A stretch of DNA of 64,000 nucleotides from Terriglobales bacterium. Lineage in GTDB: Bacteria > Acidobacteriota > Terriglobia > Terriglobales > Acidobacteriaceae. The stretch is taken from positions 1-64,000 of the forward strand of contig JAOAPE010000010.1 in assembly GCA_025462725.1 (NCBI GenBank). Reading direction: 5' to 3'. The notes beneath the pieces were generated by a model. That model was not told the origin of the DNA, searched no databases, and was given only the letters and a program-made list of their open reading frames with translations. Shown here in pieces: positions 1 to 9,266 of this stretch. The stretch's first letter is position 1. Each line of letters begins with the position of its first letter. The translations under genes and the position numbers were made by a program.

Positions 1-982
1 CTATGATCTCTGGCAGCGCTACAATCGGAGTGCTCAACGTCGGAGTCCCCGCCGCCATCGCTTCCACGGCGATCAGCCCAAAGCACTCCAGCGCCCTTGT
101 AGGGATCACGAAGGCATCCGCCGACGCATATTTCAACGCAAGCTCAGCCTCAGGAACCTCTCCCACCAGGCTCACGCAATCGCCCAGGCGCAGCGATTCA
201 ATCTGCTGCTCCAGCTCCGTCCGCAAAGGCCCTGTGCCGCCGATGTAAAGTTGAAACTTGTGTCCCTTGTCGCGAGCGATAGCTGCTGCAGCCACTAATC
301 GGTCCAGTCCCATGCGCGACACCAACCTGCGTAGCGTGAAAAACACTGTTCTGTCTGCCGGCCATCCGAGTCGTAACTTTGCTGCCGTGCGGTCCGCCAC
401 GGGAGAAAATTTCGCGACGTCTGTCCATCCCGGTGTGATTCGAATCCTGGATTCCAACTTCTCCCCATGCAACCGCAACAGTTCTGATTTCGAGAATCGC
501 GATAGCACCGTGATCACCTCCGCGCTCTCGCAACATCGCTGCTCGATCCGATTCGCAAAATAACATTTCACCTTCGCTAACACACCTGGGGCCGGGCTGG
601 ACCCCAGGAATTCTTCACCCACCGGAGAGTGCAGCGTGTACACCGCGCGTGCGGTTGGAAAAGTGTTCAGCATTGCGATCATCTGCAGTGGCATGTGCCC
701 CCAGATCAATTCCGGAATCCACTCTCGCATCACTTTTCGCAGCGTTTTCTCGCCAGCCTTCTGGTGGCGCGACAACAGGTTCAAATTCGGCTTCGCGATC
801 CGATATCGCACCAACCAAACTCCTTCCACTCGCTCCGACTCCGGCTTCCCTTCAATCCCCTCGCACAACAGTGCAACCTCGTGTCCCTTTTTGGCCAAGA
901 GTTTCGCCGCGTCCCAGGCCACGCGATTGCCGCCGCCTTTTACGTCGCCAAAATATCGGTTCGCCGCCAGCAAGATTCGCAA
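1..982 (-). CDS. Glycosyltransferase family 4 (GT-B), partial, C-terminus beyond the left edge
   Basis: The frame stays open for about 327 codons and leaves the window at base 1, so the C-terminus is missing. It begins LRILLAANRYFGDVKGGGNR, the N-terminal strand and Gly-rich loop of GT-B glycosyltransferases. Further on come LRRLVSRMGLDRLV, a GGTGPLR loop and ECFGLIAVE, the E-x7-E motif of retaining family 4 enzymes. It probably transfers a sugar from a nucleotide donor onto a growing lipid-linked glycan in the cytoplasm. The TTG at 982 is chosen because AAGGA lies just upstream and no ATG precedes it in frame before a stop. It is divergent from the tyrosine autokinase at 1263, which fits an exopolysaccharide locus. 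Donor and acceptor cannot be told. Confidence 0.85.
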   Translation of the reverse strand, partial: MRILLAANRYFGDVKGGGNRVAWDAAKLLAKKGHEVALLCEGIEGKPESERVEGVWLVRYRIAKPNLNLLSRHQKAGEKTLRKVMREWIPELIWGHMPLQMIAMLNTFPTARAVYTLHSPVGEEFLGSSPAPGVLAKVKCYFANRIEQRCCESAEVITVLSRFSKSELLRLHGEKLESRIRITPGWTDVAKFSPVADRTAAKLRLGWPADRTVFFTLRRLVSRMGLDRLVAAAAIARDKGHKFQLYIGGTGPLRTELEQQIESLRLGDCVSLVGEVPEAELALKYASADAFVIPTRALECFGLIAVEAMAAGTPTLSTPIVALPEII

Positions 983-1115
983 CTTTTTTCCTTTACCGCC
1001 ATTCGGGACTGAAGAAACATACCATGACGTCCTCGCGAGCCCGCCGCTCCCCGACGAACGCCTTAGCCCTCAAATGACTGAAACTAAAGTCACACCCCCA
1101 CCCTGCGCATTATCT

Positions 1116-1143
1116 TTGACTCATAGTTCCATTCTGGTAACAT
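1116..1143 (+). promoter_or_regulatory. Possible sigma-70-type promoter for the polysaccharide operon
   Basis: TTGACT (1116-1121) and TAACAT (1138-1143) are separated by 16 bases in the spacer between two divergent genes, about 120 bases upstream of the kinase start. The -10 match is weak, so this is a candidate only. Confidence 0.25.
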
Positions 1144-1262
1144 TCCCAAATAGACACCAGAGTTCCCGGATTTCAGCATCAGTGCGAATTTGCTACCCGT
1201 TGCTCTTACCCCCCAGCGCAATAAATGTCTGGCAAAAGCGGAGTAAAAAGCAGGAGTAGCAA

Positions 1263-3551
1263 ATGGAGTCAAACAACATCGATTCGAAAACTCAACTGGT
1301 TCGCACCGGCGACACCCGCATGGACTTCGCCCGGCCGCTGCCCGGGCAGATGCAAGCTCCGTTCGTGCCTGCCACTACCGTTGGGGATTACTACCGCATC
1401 CTGCTAAAGCATAAAGCCGTTGTACTGGCATCCGTGCTGATTGTAGTCACGTTGGTCACTATCGCCACCTTCCGGATGACTCCGCTGTACGAAGCCTCCG
1501 CTCGCATCGCCATCAGCAAAGAAGATTCTGACGGACTTCGTCTCAACAGCGCTCAAGCTGCTGACGTCGATTACAGTTTCGACTACAACATCGAGCTCGA
1601 TACCCAGGCCAAGATCCTTCAAAGTGACACATTGGCCCTGCGCGTAGTGGAGGACCTGCACTTGATGCAGAACTCCACATTCGCAAATCAGAAATCTGTA
1701 AAAGGCGCGAAGCCCAATGATGCTGCTGCCTACGGCCGTGAATCCGCTGCACTTGGCGTCTGGCATGGTGGACTTGCGGTGAACAAAATCCCGCGCACGC
1801 GCATGATTGAGATTCGCTTCACCAGCCCCGATCCCAAGCTCGCGGCACAGATCGTGAACACCCTCGCAACGGCGTACATCGAGAACAATTACCGCGCGCG
1901 ATACGAATCCACGTTGCAGGCATCCGAATGGCTTTCGAAACAACTTACTGATCTGCAACTGAAGGTGGAAACTTCGCAAGCTGCGCTCGTGAAATACCAG
2001 CGCGAGAACGGCATCATTGGCATCGACGAAAAACAAAACACCATCACCAGCAAGCTTGACCAGCTGAACCGCGAGTTGACTAACGCTGAGGGCGACCGCC
2101 TTCAAAAGCAGGCCAACTATCAAATGATCAGCAGCGGAAATCTGGACGCCATTCCGGAGCTTTCCCAGAACCAACTTATCCAGAGTTTTCGGCAAGACGA
2201 GAACACGCTGAAGAAACAGCTCGCGCAGGCTACAACGCAGTTCGGTCCGTCGTATCCGAAGGTCATCGAGCTCAATAGCCAGATCACGCAAATTGAAGCC
2301 AGCATCAAGAATGAGATCGATCGCATCGCAGCTCGTAAGGCAAGCGAATATCAGGCTGCCATCAGCCGAGAGAAGATGTTGCGGGGCGCGTTCGAAGGGC
2401 AAAAGCAGGAAGCCAATCACCTCAACGAGAAAGCCATCGCCTACAACGCGTTGAAACATGACGCTGATTCCAACCGCCAACTCTATGACGGATTGCTCCA
2501 GAAACTGCGCGAAGCCGGCATCACATCAGGATTGAAATCCAGCAACGTTCGCATCGTTGACGTCGCTCGCGCTCCGCTTTCGCCATCGAAGCCGAACATC
2601 CCAAACAATATTGCTCTCGGATTCCTGCTCGGACTCGTCGGCGGCATCGCTTTGGCCTTCGTCCTTGAAAGCCTCGACAATACGGTTCGTACACCAGAAC
2701 AGGTAGAAACGCTGGTTGGATTACCCGCCCTTGGCATGATCCCGCTGAGTCTCGACATCAGCAGTACCCGCAACAAGACGAAGACGAAATCGATGTCGCT
2801 CACCACACAAGCTCAAACGGATCTACGAAAGACCAGCATCAGTCTGCTGGCGCACGCGCGGCCTAAATCCGAAGTCGCCGAATCCTATCGTGCTCTTCGC
2901 ACTTCGATTTTGTTGTCATCTATTGGCTCCGCTCCAAAAGTGATCATGGTGACTAGCGCTCTTCCGCAAGAGGGCAAGACAACCACCAGCATCAACACTG
3001 CGATCGTGCTTGCGCAAAAAGGTGGCAAGGTTCTCTTGGTAGACGGAGACATGCGTCGCCCCAGCATTCATCAAACGTTCAAGCTCCGCAATCGTTCCGG
3101 ACTCAGCACCATTCTGACCGGTAGCAATACTACGGAGCAGCTGATTGTAGCCTCTCCGATTTTGCCCAACCTGTTCGTGTTACCTGCAGGTCCTCCGCCG
3201 CCACATCCGGCTGAGCTGCTCGGATCGGACGTAATGCGCGGACTCCTCGCGAAGTGGCGTGAGCAATACGATCACGTGATCATTGATACTCCGCCCGTGC
3301 TCTCTGTCACTGACGCTGTCTTGCTATCTGTTCAGATGGACACAGTTTTGCTCGTCATTCGTTCGGCTTCTACATCCAAAGACGCGCTGCGTCGCAGCCG
3401 TGACGTGCTTGCTCAAGTCAATGCGCGTGTCATGGGCGTGATCGTCAATGCTATCGACTTGCACTCGCCTGACGCCTACTACTACTATTACGGCTCGAAC
3501 TACGCAGGCCGATACTACGACGAATCCGCCGGCCACTCTAACCCATCCTAA
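1263..3551 (+). CDS. Polysaccharide chain-length regulator / BY-kinase (Wzc-type tyrosine autokinase)
   Basis: A 762-aa inner-membrane protein. A Wzz-type domain starts near residue 38, with membrane segments at about 52-70 and 449-470 bracketing a long periplasmic coiled coil. The cytoplasmic kinase follows: Walker A ALPQEGKTTT (566-575), Walker A' LLVDGDMRRPS (about 590), Walker B VIIDTPP (about 673). The tail (739-752) carries eight tyrosines, including five in a row, which in this family are autophosphorylated. Such proteins control polymerisation and export of capsule or exopolysaccharide. The ATG has AGGAG seven bases upstream. The next gene begins 16 bases after the stop, so an operon with the TPR protein and the ligase is likely. 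Kinase and Wzz are fused in one chain, as in proteobacterial Wzc rather than the split Gram-positive pair. Confidence 0.93.
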   Translation: MESNNIDSKTQLVRTGDTRMDFARPLPGQMQAPFVPATTVGDYYRILLKHKAVVLASVLIVVTLVTIATFRMTPLYEASARIAISKEDSDGLRLNSAQAADVDYSFDYNIELDTQAKILQSDTLALRVVEDLHLMQNSTFANQKSVKGAKPNDAAAYGRESAALGVWHGGLAVNKIPRTRMIEIRFTSPDPKLAAQIVNTLATAYIENNYRARYESTLQASEWLSKQLTDLQLKVETSQAALVKYQRENGIIGIDEKQNTITSKLDQLNRELTNAEGDRLQKQANYQMISSGNLDAIPELSQNQLIQSFRQDENTLKKQLAQATTQFGPSYPKVIELNSQITQIEASIKNEIDRIAARKASEYQAAISREKMLRGAFEGQKQEANHLNEKAIAYNALKHDADSNRQLYDGLLQKLREAGITSGLKSSNVRIVDVARAPLSPSKPNIPNNIALGFLLGLVGGIALAFVLESLDNTVRTPEQVETLVGLPALGMIPLSLDISSTRNKTKTKSMSLTTQAQTDLRKTSISLLAHARPKSEVAESYRALRTSILLSSIGSAPKVIMVTSALPQEGKTTTSINTAIVLAQKGGKVLLVDGDMRRPSIHQTFKLRNRSGLSTILTGSNTTEQLIVASPILPNLFVLPAGPPPPHPAELLGSDVMRGLLAKWREQYDHVIIDTPPVLSVTDAVLLSVQMDTVLLVIRSASTSKDALRRSRDVLAQVNARVMGVIVNAIDLHSPDAYYYYYGSNYAGRYYDESAGHSNPS

Positions 3552-3567
3552 GGACGAGAACACTGGA

Positions 3568-4821
3568 ATGCGGATCGGACTCGATTCTCCTCCACGCAGG
3601 GTCGCCTTTACTTTCGCTGCTCTCCTGCTGACGATTTCCTTCCTTTACGGATTGCAACTTCATCTCCGCGGGGCCCTCTGGGCGCAGTCGTTGCATCTGC
3701 AAGGACTCCAGCGCGCGACCGATCTCGAGCCTTCGAACGCGGACTACTGGCATTCGCTAGGACGATTTCGTCTCATCATCTCCCAAGACCCGCAGGCCGC
3801 CATTTCGGATTTCCATCGCGCTATCGCTTTGAACAAGAATGTCTCCCGCTATTGGATGGATTTGGCCAACGCCGAACAGCTGCTCGGTAACGCAAAAGAT
3901 CAACAACAAGCCTTGGAGCAGGCGCTCGCCAATGATCCCAAGACTCCCGACGTAAGTTGGGAAGCGGCTAACTTCTATCTTTCCGCAGGCGACAATCAAC
4001 GGGCCCTTCAAAATTTCAAAACCGTTGTCGAGAACAAGCCGGACGAAGCCTTTGCCGCCTTTGACTTGGCCTGGCGCGCCACGCATGACGTCAACATGAT
4101 CTTGCGGTTCGCCATGCCAGACCGGGTTGAACCGCATCTCTCGCTCATCGACGTTCTCTACCGCGCCAAGCAAAGCAACGCTGCCCTCATCGTCTGGCAT
4201 GAGACGGTGAAAATGGCTCAGCCGTTCAAGCCGCAGCTCGCAATGCCTTTCGTGCAATATTTGGTTGATCAGCGTCAGATCGATTCGCTAACCGAAGTCT
4301 GGGCTGGGCTGGCGAAAATGTCTCCGTCATTTCGCCCCTCCACAAACGATGGAAACCTCATCGTCAACGGAGACTTCACGGAAGAGATCATCCCCGGCCC
4401 ACTAAGCTGGAAGATGAAGCCCAATCCTGCCGTCATGACAGTCGATGTTGACGATCAGGAGTTTCAAAGCAATTCCAGCAGCCTGAGATTCGTCTTCAAA
4501 GGTTCTGCATTCGATGATTCCGGCATCTCGCAATTTGTTCCAGTGAAAGCAAATGCAAGTTATGAGTTACAGGCACAAGTAATGTCACGTGAGCTCGAGT
4601 CCGCGAATGGCCCGCGCATTATCATTGTCGACGCATACACAAACGAACCCATCGCCCTAGGACAGGAATGGCAGGGCACTCACGTCTGGACTCCAGAAGC
4701 ATTTTCATTCACCACCAGACCTTCCACCCGCTTGATCAAGGTGCTGATCGGACGCAGTCCATCCGACGGCCTGATTCGTGGCCGCTTATGGATCGACAAC
4801 ATTCGGCTTTATGAAAGATGA
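3568..4821 (+). CDS. TPR protein with C-terminal jelly-roll (carbohydrate-binding-like) domain
   Basis: A 417-aa protein. A hydrophobic segment at about residues 12-30 suggests an N-terminal membrane anchor or uncleaved signal. TPR-like helices run from about 35 to 220 (for example LEPSNADYWHSLGRF and AISDFHRAIALN). The C-terminal third begins NLIVNGDFTEE and ends RLWIDNIRLYER, which is typical of CBM4/9-like beta-sandwich domains that bind glycans. An in-frame frame extends upstream to 3448 inside the kinase gene, but ATG 3568 follows the kinase stop with AAGGACGAG upstream and is preferred. Sitting between the chain-length kinase and the ligase, it may scaffold polymer assembly in the periplasm; this role is inferred from position. 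Confidence 0.75.
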   Translation: MRIGLDSPPRRVAFTFAALLLTISFLYGLQLHLRGALWAQSLHLQGLQRATDLEPSNADYWHSLGRFRLIISQDPQAAISDFHRAIALNKNVSRYWMDLANAEQLLGNAKDQQQALEQALANDPKTPDVSWEAANFYLSAGDNQRALQNFKTVVENKPDEAFAAFDLAWRATHDVNMILRFAMPDRVEPHLSLIDVLYRAKQSNAALIVWHETVKMAQPFKPQLAMPFVQYLVDQRQIDSLTEVWAGLAKMSPSFRPSTNDGNLIVNGDFTEEIIPGPLSWKMKPNPAVMTVDVDDQEFQSNSSSLRFVFKGSAFDDSGISQFVPVKANASYELQAQVMSRELESANGPRIIIVDAYTNEPIALGQEWQGTHVWTPEAFSFTTRPSTRLIKVLIGRSPSDGLIRGRLWIDNIRLYER

Positions 4822-4852
4822 ATAGCGTTCAGGAGATTCCCAGGTAACTGCA

Positions 4853-6160
4853 TTGTCCAACACTCCGCCGGTCATAACCATCGAAGCAAGCTTTCGCGAA
4901 GACAAGATTCTTCACCAGCCTGATTCGAATACGCTGCGCAACATCGACTCTGCTCTCTTCTGGGGCTTCTGCGGGCTTTTGCTCTTCGGACCACTTGCCT
5001 TCGGCGCTGTCGAGCCTTGGTCCATCGCTGTGCTTCAAGCTGGCGCAACACTGCTGTTTCTGCTTTGGTGTGCGCGTCAGTACCTCGCCCGCGCCATCGC
5101 TTTGAATCCAAGCCCTCTGTATCTGCCAATGGCTTCCTTCGCAACGGTCGTAGTAGCGCAGTGGATATTCCGGATTACCTGTTACGCAAACGCTACTACC
5201 ACTGAAGCCTCAAACTATTACGTATTTGCGATTCTCATCTTCATCGCAATTCAACTCTTTGCCTCCGAATCACGTCTGAGAACATTCGCCGTTGTCATCG
5301 TCTGCTTTGGTTTTGCGCTCGCGTTATTTGCCATCTTGCAAAATCTCACCTCGGATGGACTGTTGTATTGGGTACGCAGGCCTCGCTTTGTTAGTCCGAT
5401 ATACGGTCCATACGTGAATCGTAATCACTACGCAGGTCTCATGGAGATGCTCGCCCCTGTCGGTCTTGCATTGTGCTTCTCCCGTTTGTTTTCCATCGCG
5501 ATGCGCGCACTCTTCGGTTTTGCAGCGCTCGTCATGGGCGCCACCATTTTCCTCTCCGGTTCGCGCGGAGGCTCGTCTGCCTTCATCGCCGAAATGATCT
5601 TTTTCGCGCTATTAAGTTCCAGCCTTAAGAAGAGTCGCCGCTTCCATTGGGGTGTCGCGGCCTTCTTTCTCGCTCTGGTGGCGTTCCTGTTCTGGATCGA
5701 TCTCGCTTCGGTCTTCGACCGCTGGTCTGGCATGCAGGATGAACTACAGGCGGGGCGCCTCGCCATCGCTCGCGATTGCCTGAAAATGTTTGCTCAGCGC
5801 CCGCTGCTCGGATGGGGACTCGGAACTTTTCCTACCATCTATCCACAATTCAGAAGCTTCTACACCGATTTCTTCATCAACCAGGCACACAACGACTACT
5901 TGCAGATATTGGTGGAGACTGGGTTGTTAGGGGGAATTGCGATGCTCTGGTTTATTGCAAACCTGTATCGATCCTGTTTGGGAAGACTGCGCAACTCTCA
6001 CGCAAGCATTGGCAGCACCGTGCGACTCGCCGCCATCACCGGATGCACAGGATTGCTCATCCATAGCGCCGCTGACTTCAACTTGCACATCCCAGCCAAC
6101 GCAGCGATGTTTTACGTGCTCTGCGCCATCGCCGCAGCACCCTCAGAACGACGCCGCTAG
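4853..6160 (+). CDS. O-antigen ligase / Wzy-type polymerase family membrane protein
   Basis: A 435-aa polytopic membrane protein with about ten or more hydrophobic segments. The long periplasmic loop contains RPLLGWGLGTF and NQAHNDYLQILVETGLLG, the signature of the Wzy_C (O-antigen ligase/polymerase) superfamily, including the conserved H-N-D-Y-L-Q. It should act at the outer face of the inner membrane, joining or ligating lipid-linked glycan repeats. The start is a TTG at 4853; AGGAG lies rather far upstream (4831-4835) and AGG at 4842 is nearer. It lies 31 bases after the TPR protein in the same direction, so it is probably the last gene of the operon. Polymerase and ligase cannot be separated by sequence alone. 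Confidence 0.85.
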   Translation: MSNTPPVITIEASFREDKILHQPDSNTLRNIDSALFWGFCGLLLFGPLAFGAVEPWSIAVLQAGATLLFLLWCARQYLARAIALNPSPLYLPMASFATVVVAQWIFRITCYANATTTEASNYYVFAILIFIAIQLFASESRLRTFAVVIVCFGFALALFAILQNLTSDGLLYWVRRPRFVSPIYGPYVNRNHYAGLMEMLAPVGLALCFSRLFSIAMRALFGFAALVMGATIFLSGSRGGSSAFIAEMIFFALLSSSLKKSRRFHWGVAAFFLALVAFLFWIDLASVFDRWSGMQDELQAGRLAIARDCLKMFAQRPLLGWGLGTFPTIYPQFRSFYTDFFINQAHNDYLQILVETGLLGGIAMLWFIANLYRSCLGRLRNSHASIGSTVRLAAITGCTGLLIHSAADFNLHIPANAAMFYVLCAIAAAPSERRR

Positions 6161-6749
6161 GATTCGCGCCGTCTATTTTGAGTTGTCATCCTGAGCGAAG
6201 CACTTTGCCTGCAATGTTGAGTTGATCACCCTGAGCGCCTTGCGTCCGAGGACGTCACTGCTAACGTACCAAATACTCCCAAATCATGAACACACTTGCA
6301 TAAACCGTGAGAGCCGCCGCACCTTGCTTCCAATATCTAGGGCTAACATACCAATGCAAGCGCATCAGCAATCCAGGAGGCGCCACGCTGGAATGTACCC
6401 TGAATCCTGGCTTCCACTCTTCTTCTTCTTCCCAACGTATAGCCGCGCTCGATTGATTCCTCATAGCACCTCGCACACGATCCCATATGAATCACATGCA
6501 CGATGCCTGCCATTTCACATTTCGATATCCGCGGATCAAGAACCGACGCTACTCTGCTGATTGCACTCGCCTTGCAAGCGAATCAGGTATTCCGCGTTGG
6601 GCACCGTCTCCCGCAACTCCGAACTGCAGATTCCCAAAACGGACTTTTCAAAATCCCAAAGCAGGAAATCCCAAAGCAGGAACTCTGGTGCCTAGTTTCC
6701 TATCCCTCTTTGATCTGCCGTTAAATTCCTGGATGTTATCTTGCAAACA
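6161..6749. other. Decayed spacer with repeat fragments
   Basis: About 590 bases follow the polymer ligase with no convincing gene. Two broken copies of repeat block A sit at 6182-6205 and 6222-6253. Two direct copies of AAATCCCAAAGCAGGAA lie near 6652-6685. The base composition is uneven and looks like old intergenic debris. Confidence 0.5.
6261..6464 (-). CDS. Doubtful 67-aa ORF with one hydrophobic segment
   Basis: This reading begins MRNQSSAAIRWEEEEEWKPG and has a hydrophobic stretch near its C-terminus (about residues 44-62). It is not recognised. There is no clear ribosome binding site, the region contains repeat debris, and it could be a chance frame or the tail of a decayed membrane gene. 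Confidence 0.18.
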   Translation of the reverse strand: MRNQSSAAIRWEEEEEWKPGFRVHSSVAPPGLLMRLHWYVSPRYWKQGAAALTVYASVFMIWEYLVR

Positions 6750-6777
6750 AAAAGGGGAGCAAATTGGCTCCCCTTTT
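6750..6777 (-). terminator. Intrinsic terminator after the FecR-like gene (bidirectional)
   Basis: An 11-bp perfect stem (AAAAGGGGAGC / GCTCCCCTTTT) with a six-base loop at 6761-6766 lies about 20 bases past the stop of the minus-strand gene at 6797. A and T runs on the two sides let it work in both directions. Confidence 0.85.
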
Positions 6778-6796
6778 ATTCAAAATCATTCCAAGA

Positions 6797-7462
6797 CTAC
6801 GGCCCGCTCGGGCTTACGGCATGTTGTGTTGCCGCCAGCATTGCAGTCAAAGCCACTGTAATAACGCCCGCCGTACCCGCAATTGCAGGTCCCCTGGTGG
6901 ACTGGTAAACGATGTTCGGACCAACCGGGTTCGGCGTATTCGGAGAATCCGCTACCGCTCCCTTATCGTCCTTGTCGTCCAGCGGGATATCGACCTCTTT
7001 ACCGCTAGCTAACGCGATTGCCCCGCCTCTGCCATCCAATACCGCCAGATTTCCTTCCAGAGCGGATACCCTCAACATATTGCCCATTTGCAACAACTGG
7101 AACCGCGATGCGGACTGCGCGGGGGTGATTGATACACATCGGAATTTTGCCGTCATGCCCTGCGTTGTTTTCACTGTCGCAGCGCCATTCGAAAAACTTA
7201 CATTTTCGCCGTTGAATACTAGGCTGGAATTTTGCTCAACCAAGATTGACGATCCGTTTGTGGAAAGCGTCGCTACTGAATTGGGAGCGGTTTCGATCAC
7301 GTCACCTTTGAACACGGTGCTCGTCGGCGTTACAGTGCTGCCGTTTACGCTGACGCCGCCACTACCTCGCAGCATCGCAGCGGTAGTGCTGGCCATTGCG
7401 TCTGCCGACGCCATCGCCATGATTACCACTAGCACTACGGTTTGGGTGAAACGCCGTCGCAT
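6797..7462 (-). CDS. Secreted FecR-like protein
   Basis: A 221-aa protein starting with a classical signal peptide (MRRRFTQTVVLVVIMAMASA). The middle resembles the FecR/iron-transport-regulator-like beta domain: VFKGDVIETAPNSVATL, then SSILVEQNSSLVF, the alternating strands seen in proteins that sense or bind surface glycan or cell-wall partners. A second hydrophobic segment (about 198-215, GTAGVITVALTAMLAATQ) could anchor it in the membrane. ATG 7462 is preferred over an in-frame TTG three bases earlier because GGGGAA sits seven bases upstream. It ends in a strong terminator and is separated from rho by another. Function unknown; it is not a true FecR regulator because no sigma partner is adjacent. 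Confidence 0.65.
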   Translation of the reverse strand: MRRRFTQTVVLVVIMAMASADAMASTTAAMLRGSGGVSVNGSTVTPTSTVFKGDVIETAPNSVATLSTNGSSILVEQNSSLVFNGENVSFSNGAATVKTTQGMTAKFRCVSITPAQSASRFQLLQMGNMLRVSALEGNLAVLDGRGGAIALASGKEVDIPLDDKDDKGAVADSPNTPNPVGPNIVYQSTRGPAIAGTAGVITVALTAMLAATQHAVSPSGP

Positions 7463-7643
7463 CAAATTCCCCGTCTAAATACTGGACACCGGCACCGAAC
7501 TTACTCCTAACCCATTTTTAGCTACTCTGATTTTGACCTGTCCCGGATTCTAAAGCAAGCCTGAAATTGCGCTAGTTACCAAAGTTTTCAAAAGCTTACC
7601 AGCGAAACATCATAGATTTTTCCGTGTTGCCCCCATACGTAAG

Positions 7644-7668
7644 ACAGCCTGGCCAGAAGCCAGGCTGT
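7644..7668 (-). terminator. Hairpin after rho
   Basis: A 10-bp perfect stem (ACAGCCTGGC / GCCAGGCTGT) with loop 7654-7658 sits 24 bases past the rho stop. The downstream T tract is weak (CTTACG on the minus strand), so it may act as a 3' stabiliser or weak terminator. Confidence 0.7.
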
Positions 7669-7691
7669 TGTAAGCACGTGTAAAAACGCGT

Positions 7692-8942
7692 TTAGATTGA
7701 GCTCATGTTCGCCAGGAACTCGCCATTCGACCGGGTCTTCCCCAACTTGTCGATCAGCAACTCCATAGCTTCCACAGGAGAGAGAGGGTTCAGCACCTTG
7801 CGCAGCACCCAGATTCTCGCGAGATCTTCCTTGGGGATAAGTAGTTCTTCTTTTCGCGTTCCTGAGCGCTGAATGTCAATTGCCGGGAATACGCGCTTGT
7901 CCACCAGCTTGCGGTCAAGGATGATTTCCATGTTGCCGGTTCCCTTGAACTCTTCGAAGATCACATCGTCCATGCGCGATCCCGTTTCCACCAGCGCCGT
8001 AGCGATGATCGTCAACGAACCGCCTTCTTCGATGTTTCTTGCCGCGCCAAAGAACCGCTTCGGACGCTGCAAAGCATTCGAGTCCACGCCGCCCGAAAGC
8101 ACTTTGCCGGATGGCGGCACAATGGTGTTGTAAGCGCGCGCAAGACGCGTGATCGAATCCAGCAGGATGACCACATCGCGCTTGTGTTCCACCAAACGCT
8201 TCGCCTTCTCGATGACCATCTCCGCGACTTGTACGTGACGCGCCGCGGGCTCGTCGAACGTTGACGAAATCACTTCGCCCTTCACCGACCGTTGCATGTC
8301 CGTGACTTCTTCTGGACGCTCATCGATCAGCAGTACGATCAACACCACTTCCGGATGGTTCGTCGTGATGGAGTTCGCAATGTTCTGCAACAGCATTGTC
8401 TTACCGGTTCTCGGAGGCGCCACGATCAATCCACGCTGTCCTTTGCCCACCGGAGTGAGCAGGTCCATCACGCGAGCGCTGATGTTCTCTCTTACGGACT
8501 CTTGCTTGATCCGCTCTTGCGGATACAGCGGCGTCAAGTTGTCGAAAAGAATCTTGTTACGCGCTTCATCAGGAGACTCGAAGTTCACCGCTTCGATTTT
8601 CACTAGCGCGAAGTATTTTTCGCCTTCATGCGGCGGACGTACTTGTCCACTCACCGTGTCGCCGGTCTTCAAGTCGAACTTGCGGATCTGCGAGGGAGAA
8701 ACGTAGATATCGTCCGGTCCCGGCAAATAGTTGTAATCGGGCGAGCGCAGGAATCCATACCCATCAGGCAGGATCTCCAGCACGCCTTCAGCGAAGATGT
8801 GCCCTTCTTTTTCGCTCTGTGCTTGCAGGATTTTAAATATGAGGTCCTGCTTCCGGAGTCCGCTTGCGCCTGGCAGGTCGAGCGTGCGCGCGATCTTGGT
8901 AAGCTCCGTAATATTTTTTTCTTTTAGTTCCGCTATCGTCAA
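7692..8942 (-). CDS. rho: Transcription termination factor Rho
   Basis: A 416-aa hexameric RNA-dependent ATPase that ends transcription of untranslated RNA. The N-terminal Rho_N helices (1-45, [20 protein letters not shown]) lead into the RNA-binding cold-shock-like fold with [20 protein letters not shown] (61-80). Walker A is APPRTGKT (175-182) and Walker B is LLIDERPEE (about 204-212). [12 protein letters not shown] near 275-286 is the Q/R-loop region that contacts RNA in the central channel. Length is normal and there is no large insertion. The start is TTG at 8942 with AGGTGA upstream. The probable omega gene lies 105 bases upstream on the same strand, with a GC-rich hairpin between them. 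Confidence 0.98.
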   Translation of the reverse strand: MTIAELKEKNITELTKIARTLDLPGASGLRKQDLIFKILQAQSEKEGHIFAEGVLEILPDGYGFLRSPDYNYLPGPDDIYVSPSQIRKFDLKTGDTVSGQVRPPHEGEKYFALVKIEAVNFESPDEARNKILFDNLTPLYPQERIKQESVRENISARVMDLLTPVGKGQRGLIVAPPRTGKTMLLQNIANSITTNHPEVVLIVLLIDERPEEVTDMQRSVKGEVISSTFDEPAARHVQVAEMVIEKAKRLVEHKRDVVILLDSITRLARAYNTIVPPSGKVLSGGVDSNALQRPKRFFGAARNIEEGGSLTIIATALVETGSRMDDVIFEEFKGTGNMEIILDRKLVDKRVFPAIDIQRSGTRKEELLIPKEDLARIWVLRKVLNPLSPVEAMELLIDKLGKTRSNGEFLANMSSI

Positions 8943-9011
8943 TTTGTCACCTACGGGATTTTTGTTTTTTCTAAGGGAAGGATGCGCCGATTCAGCAATG
9001 AAAGGCGGGAT

Positions 9012-9037
9012 GTTCGCCGCGCGGGCGCGCGGCGAAC
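9012..9037 (-). promoter_or_regulatory. GC-rich hairpin between the omega-like gene and rho
   Basis: Inverted arms GTTCGCCGCGC and GCGCGGCGAAC pair over 11 bp with a four-base loop. There is no T tract on either side, so it is not a standard intrinsic terminator. It lies just downstream of the omega-like stop (9048) and 70 bases upstream of the rho start, where an attenuating or RNA-stabilising element would act. Confidence 0.55.
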
Positions 9038-9047
9038 TTGGTTTACA

Positions 9048-9266
9048 TTATGCAGCCTTACGTTGCGCTTCGGCAATAGGCTCGCCTACTGACATCACCT
9101 TTTCCGCGGCGCGCGCGTCTGCAAACTGTTTCAACACCTGGTTCATGGTGTCCTGCACCCGGGTCGCCGGGCGATGGAATTTACGCGTTGCCTTCGATAC
9201 CAATTGGCAAAGCATGTAGCGATTTTCAACCGGAGACAATGCTCCGTAAATAAGATTAGAACGCAT
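9048..9266 (-). CDS. rpoZ: Probable RNA polymerase omega (Rpb6-like) subunit
   Basis: A 72-aa protein. ENRYMLCQLVSKATRKFH matches the omega/Rpb6 core pattern (NRY-x-L---L-SK--RK) that wraps the beta' C-terminus, followed by TRVQDTMNQVLKQFADARA, a helix comparable to the second conserved omega helix. ATG 9266 is chosen because AAGGGCGG lies about eight bases upstream; a frame open to 9314 has no binding site. Being next to rho fits a transcription-machinery role. Omega proteins are short and divergent, so the call is likely but not certain. Confidence 0.6.
   Translation of the reverse strand: MRSNLIYGALSPVENRYMLCQLVSKATRKFHRPATRVQDTMNQVLKQFADARAAEKVMSVGEPIAEAQRKAA

Noticed and set aside
636-1259. 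Plus-strand frames opposite the glycosyltransferase
   Set aside because: The minus strand carries GT-B motifs in a frame that leaves the window; the plus-strand frames have none.
1404-2480. A 358-codon minus-strand frame inside the tyrosine autokinase gene
   Set aside because: Antisense shadow of a gene with clear Wzz and Walker motifs.
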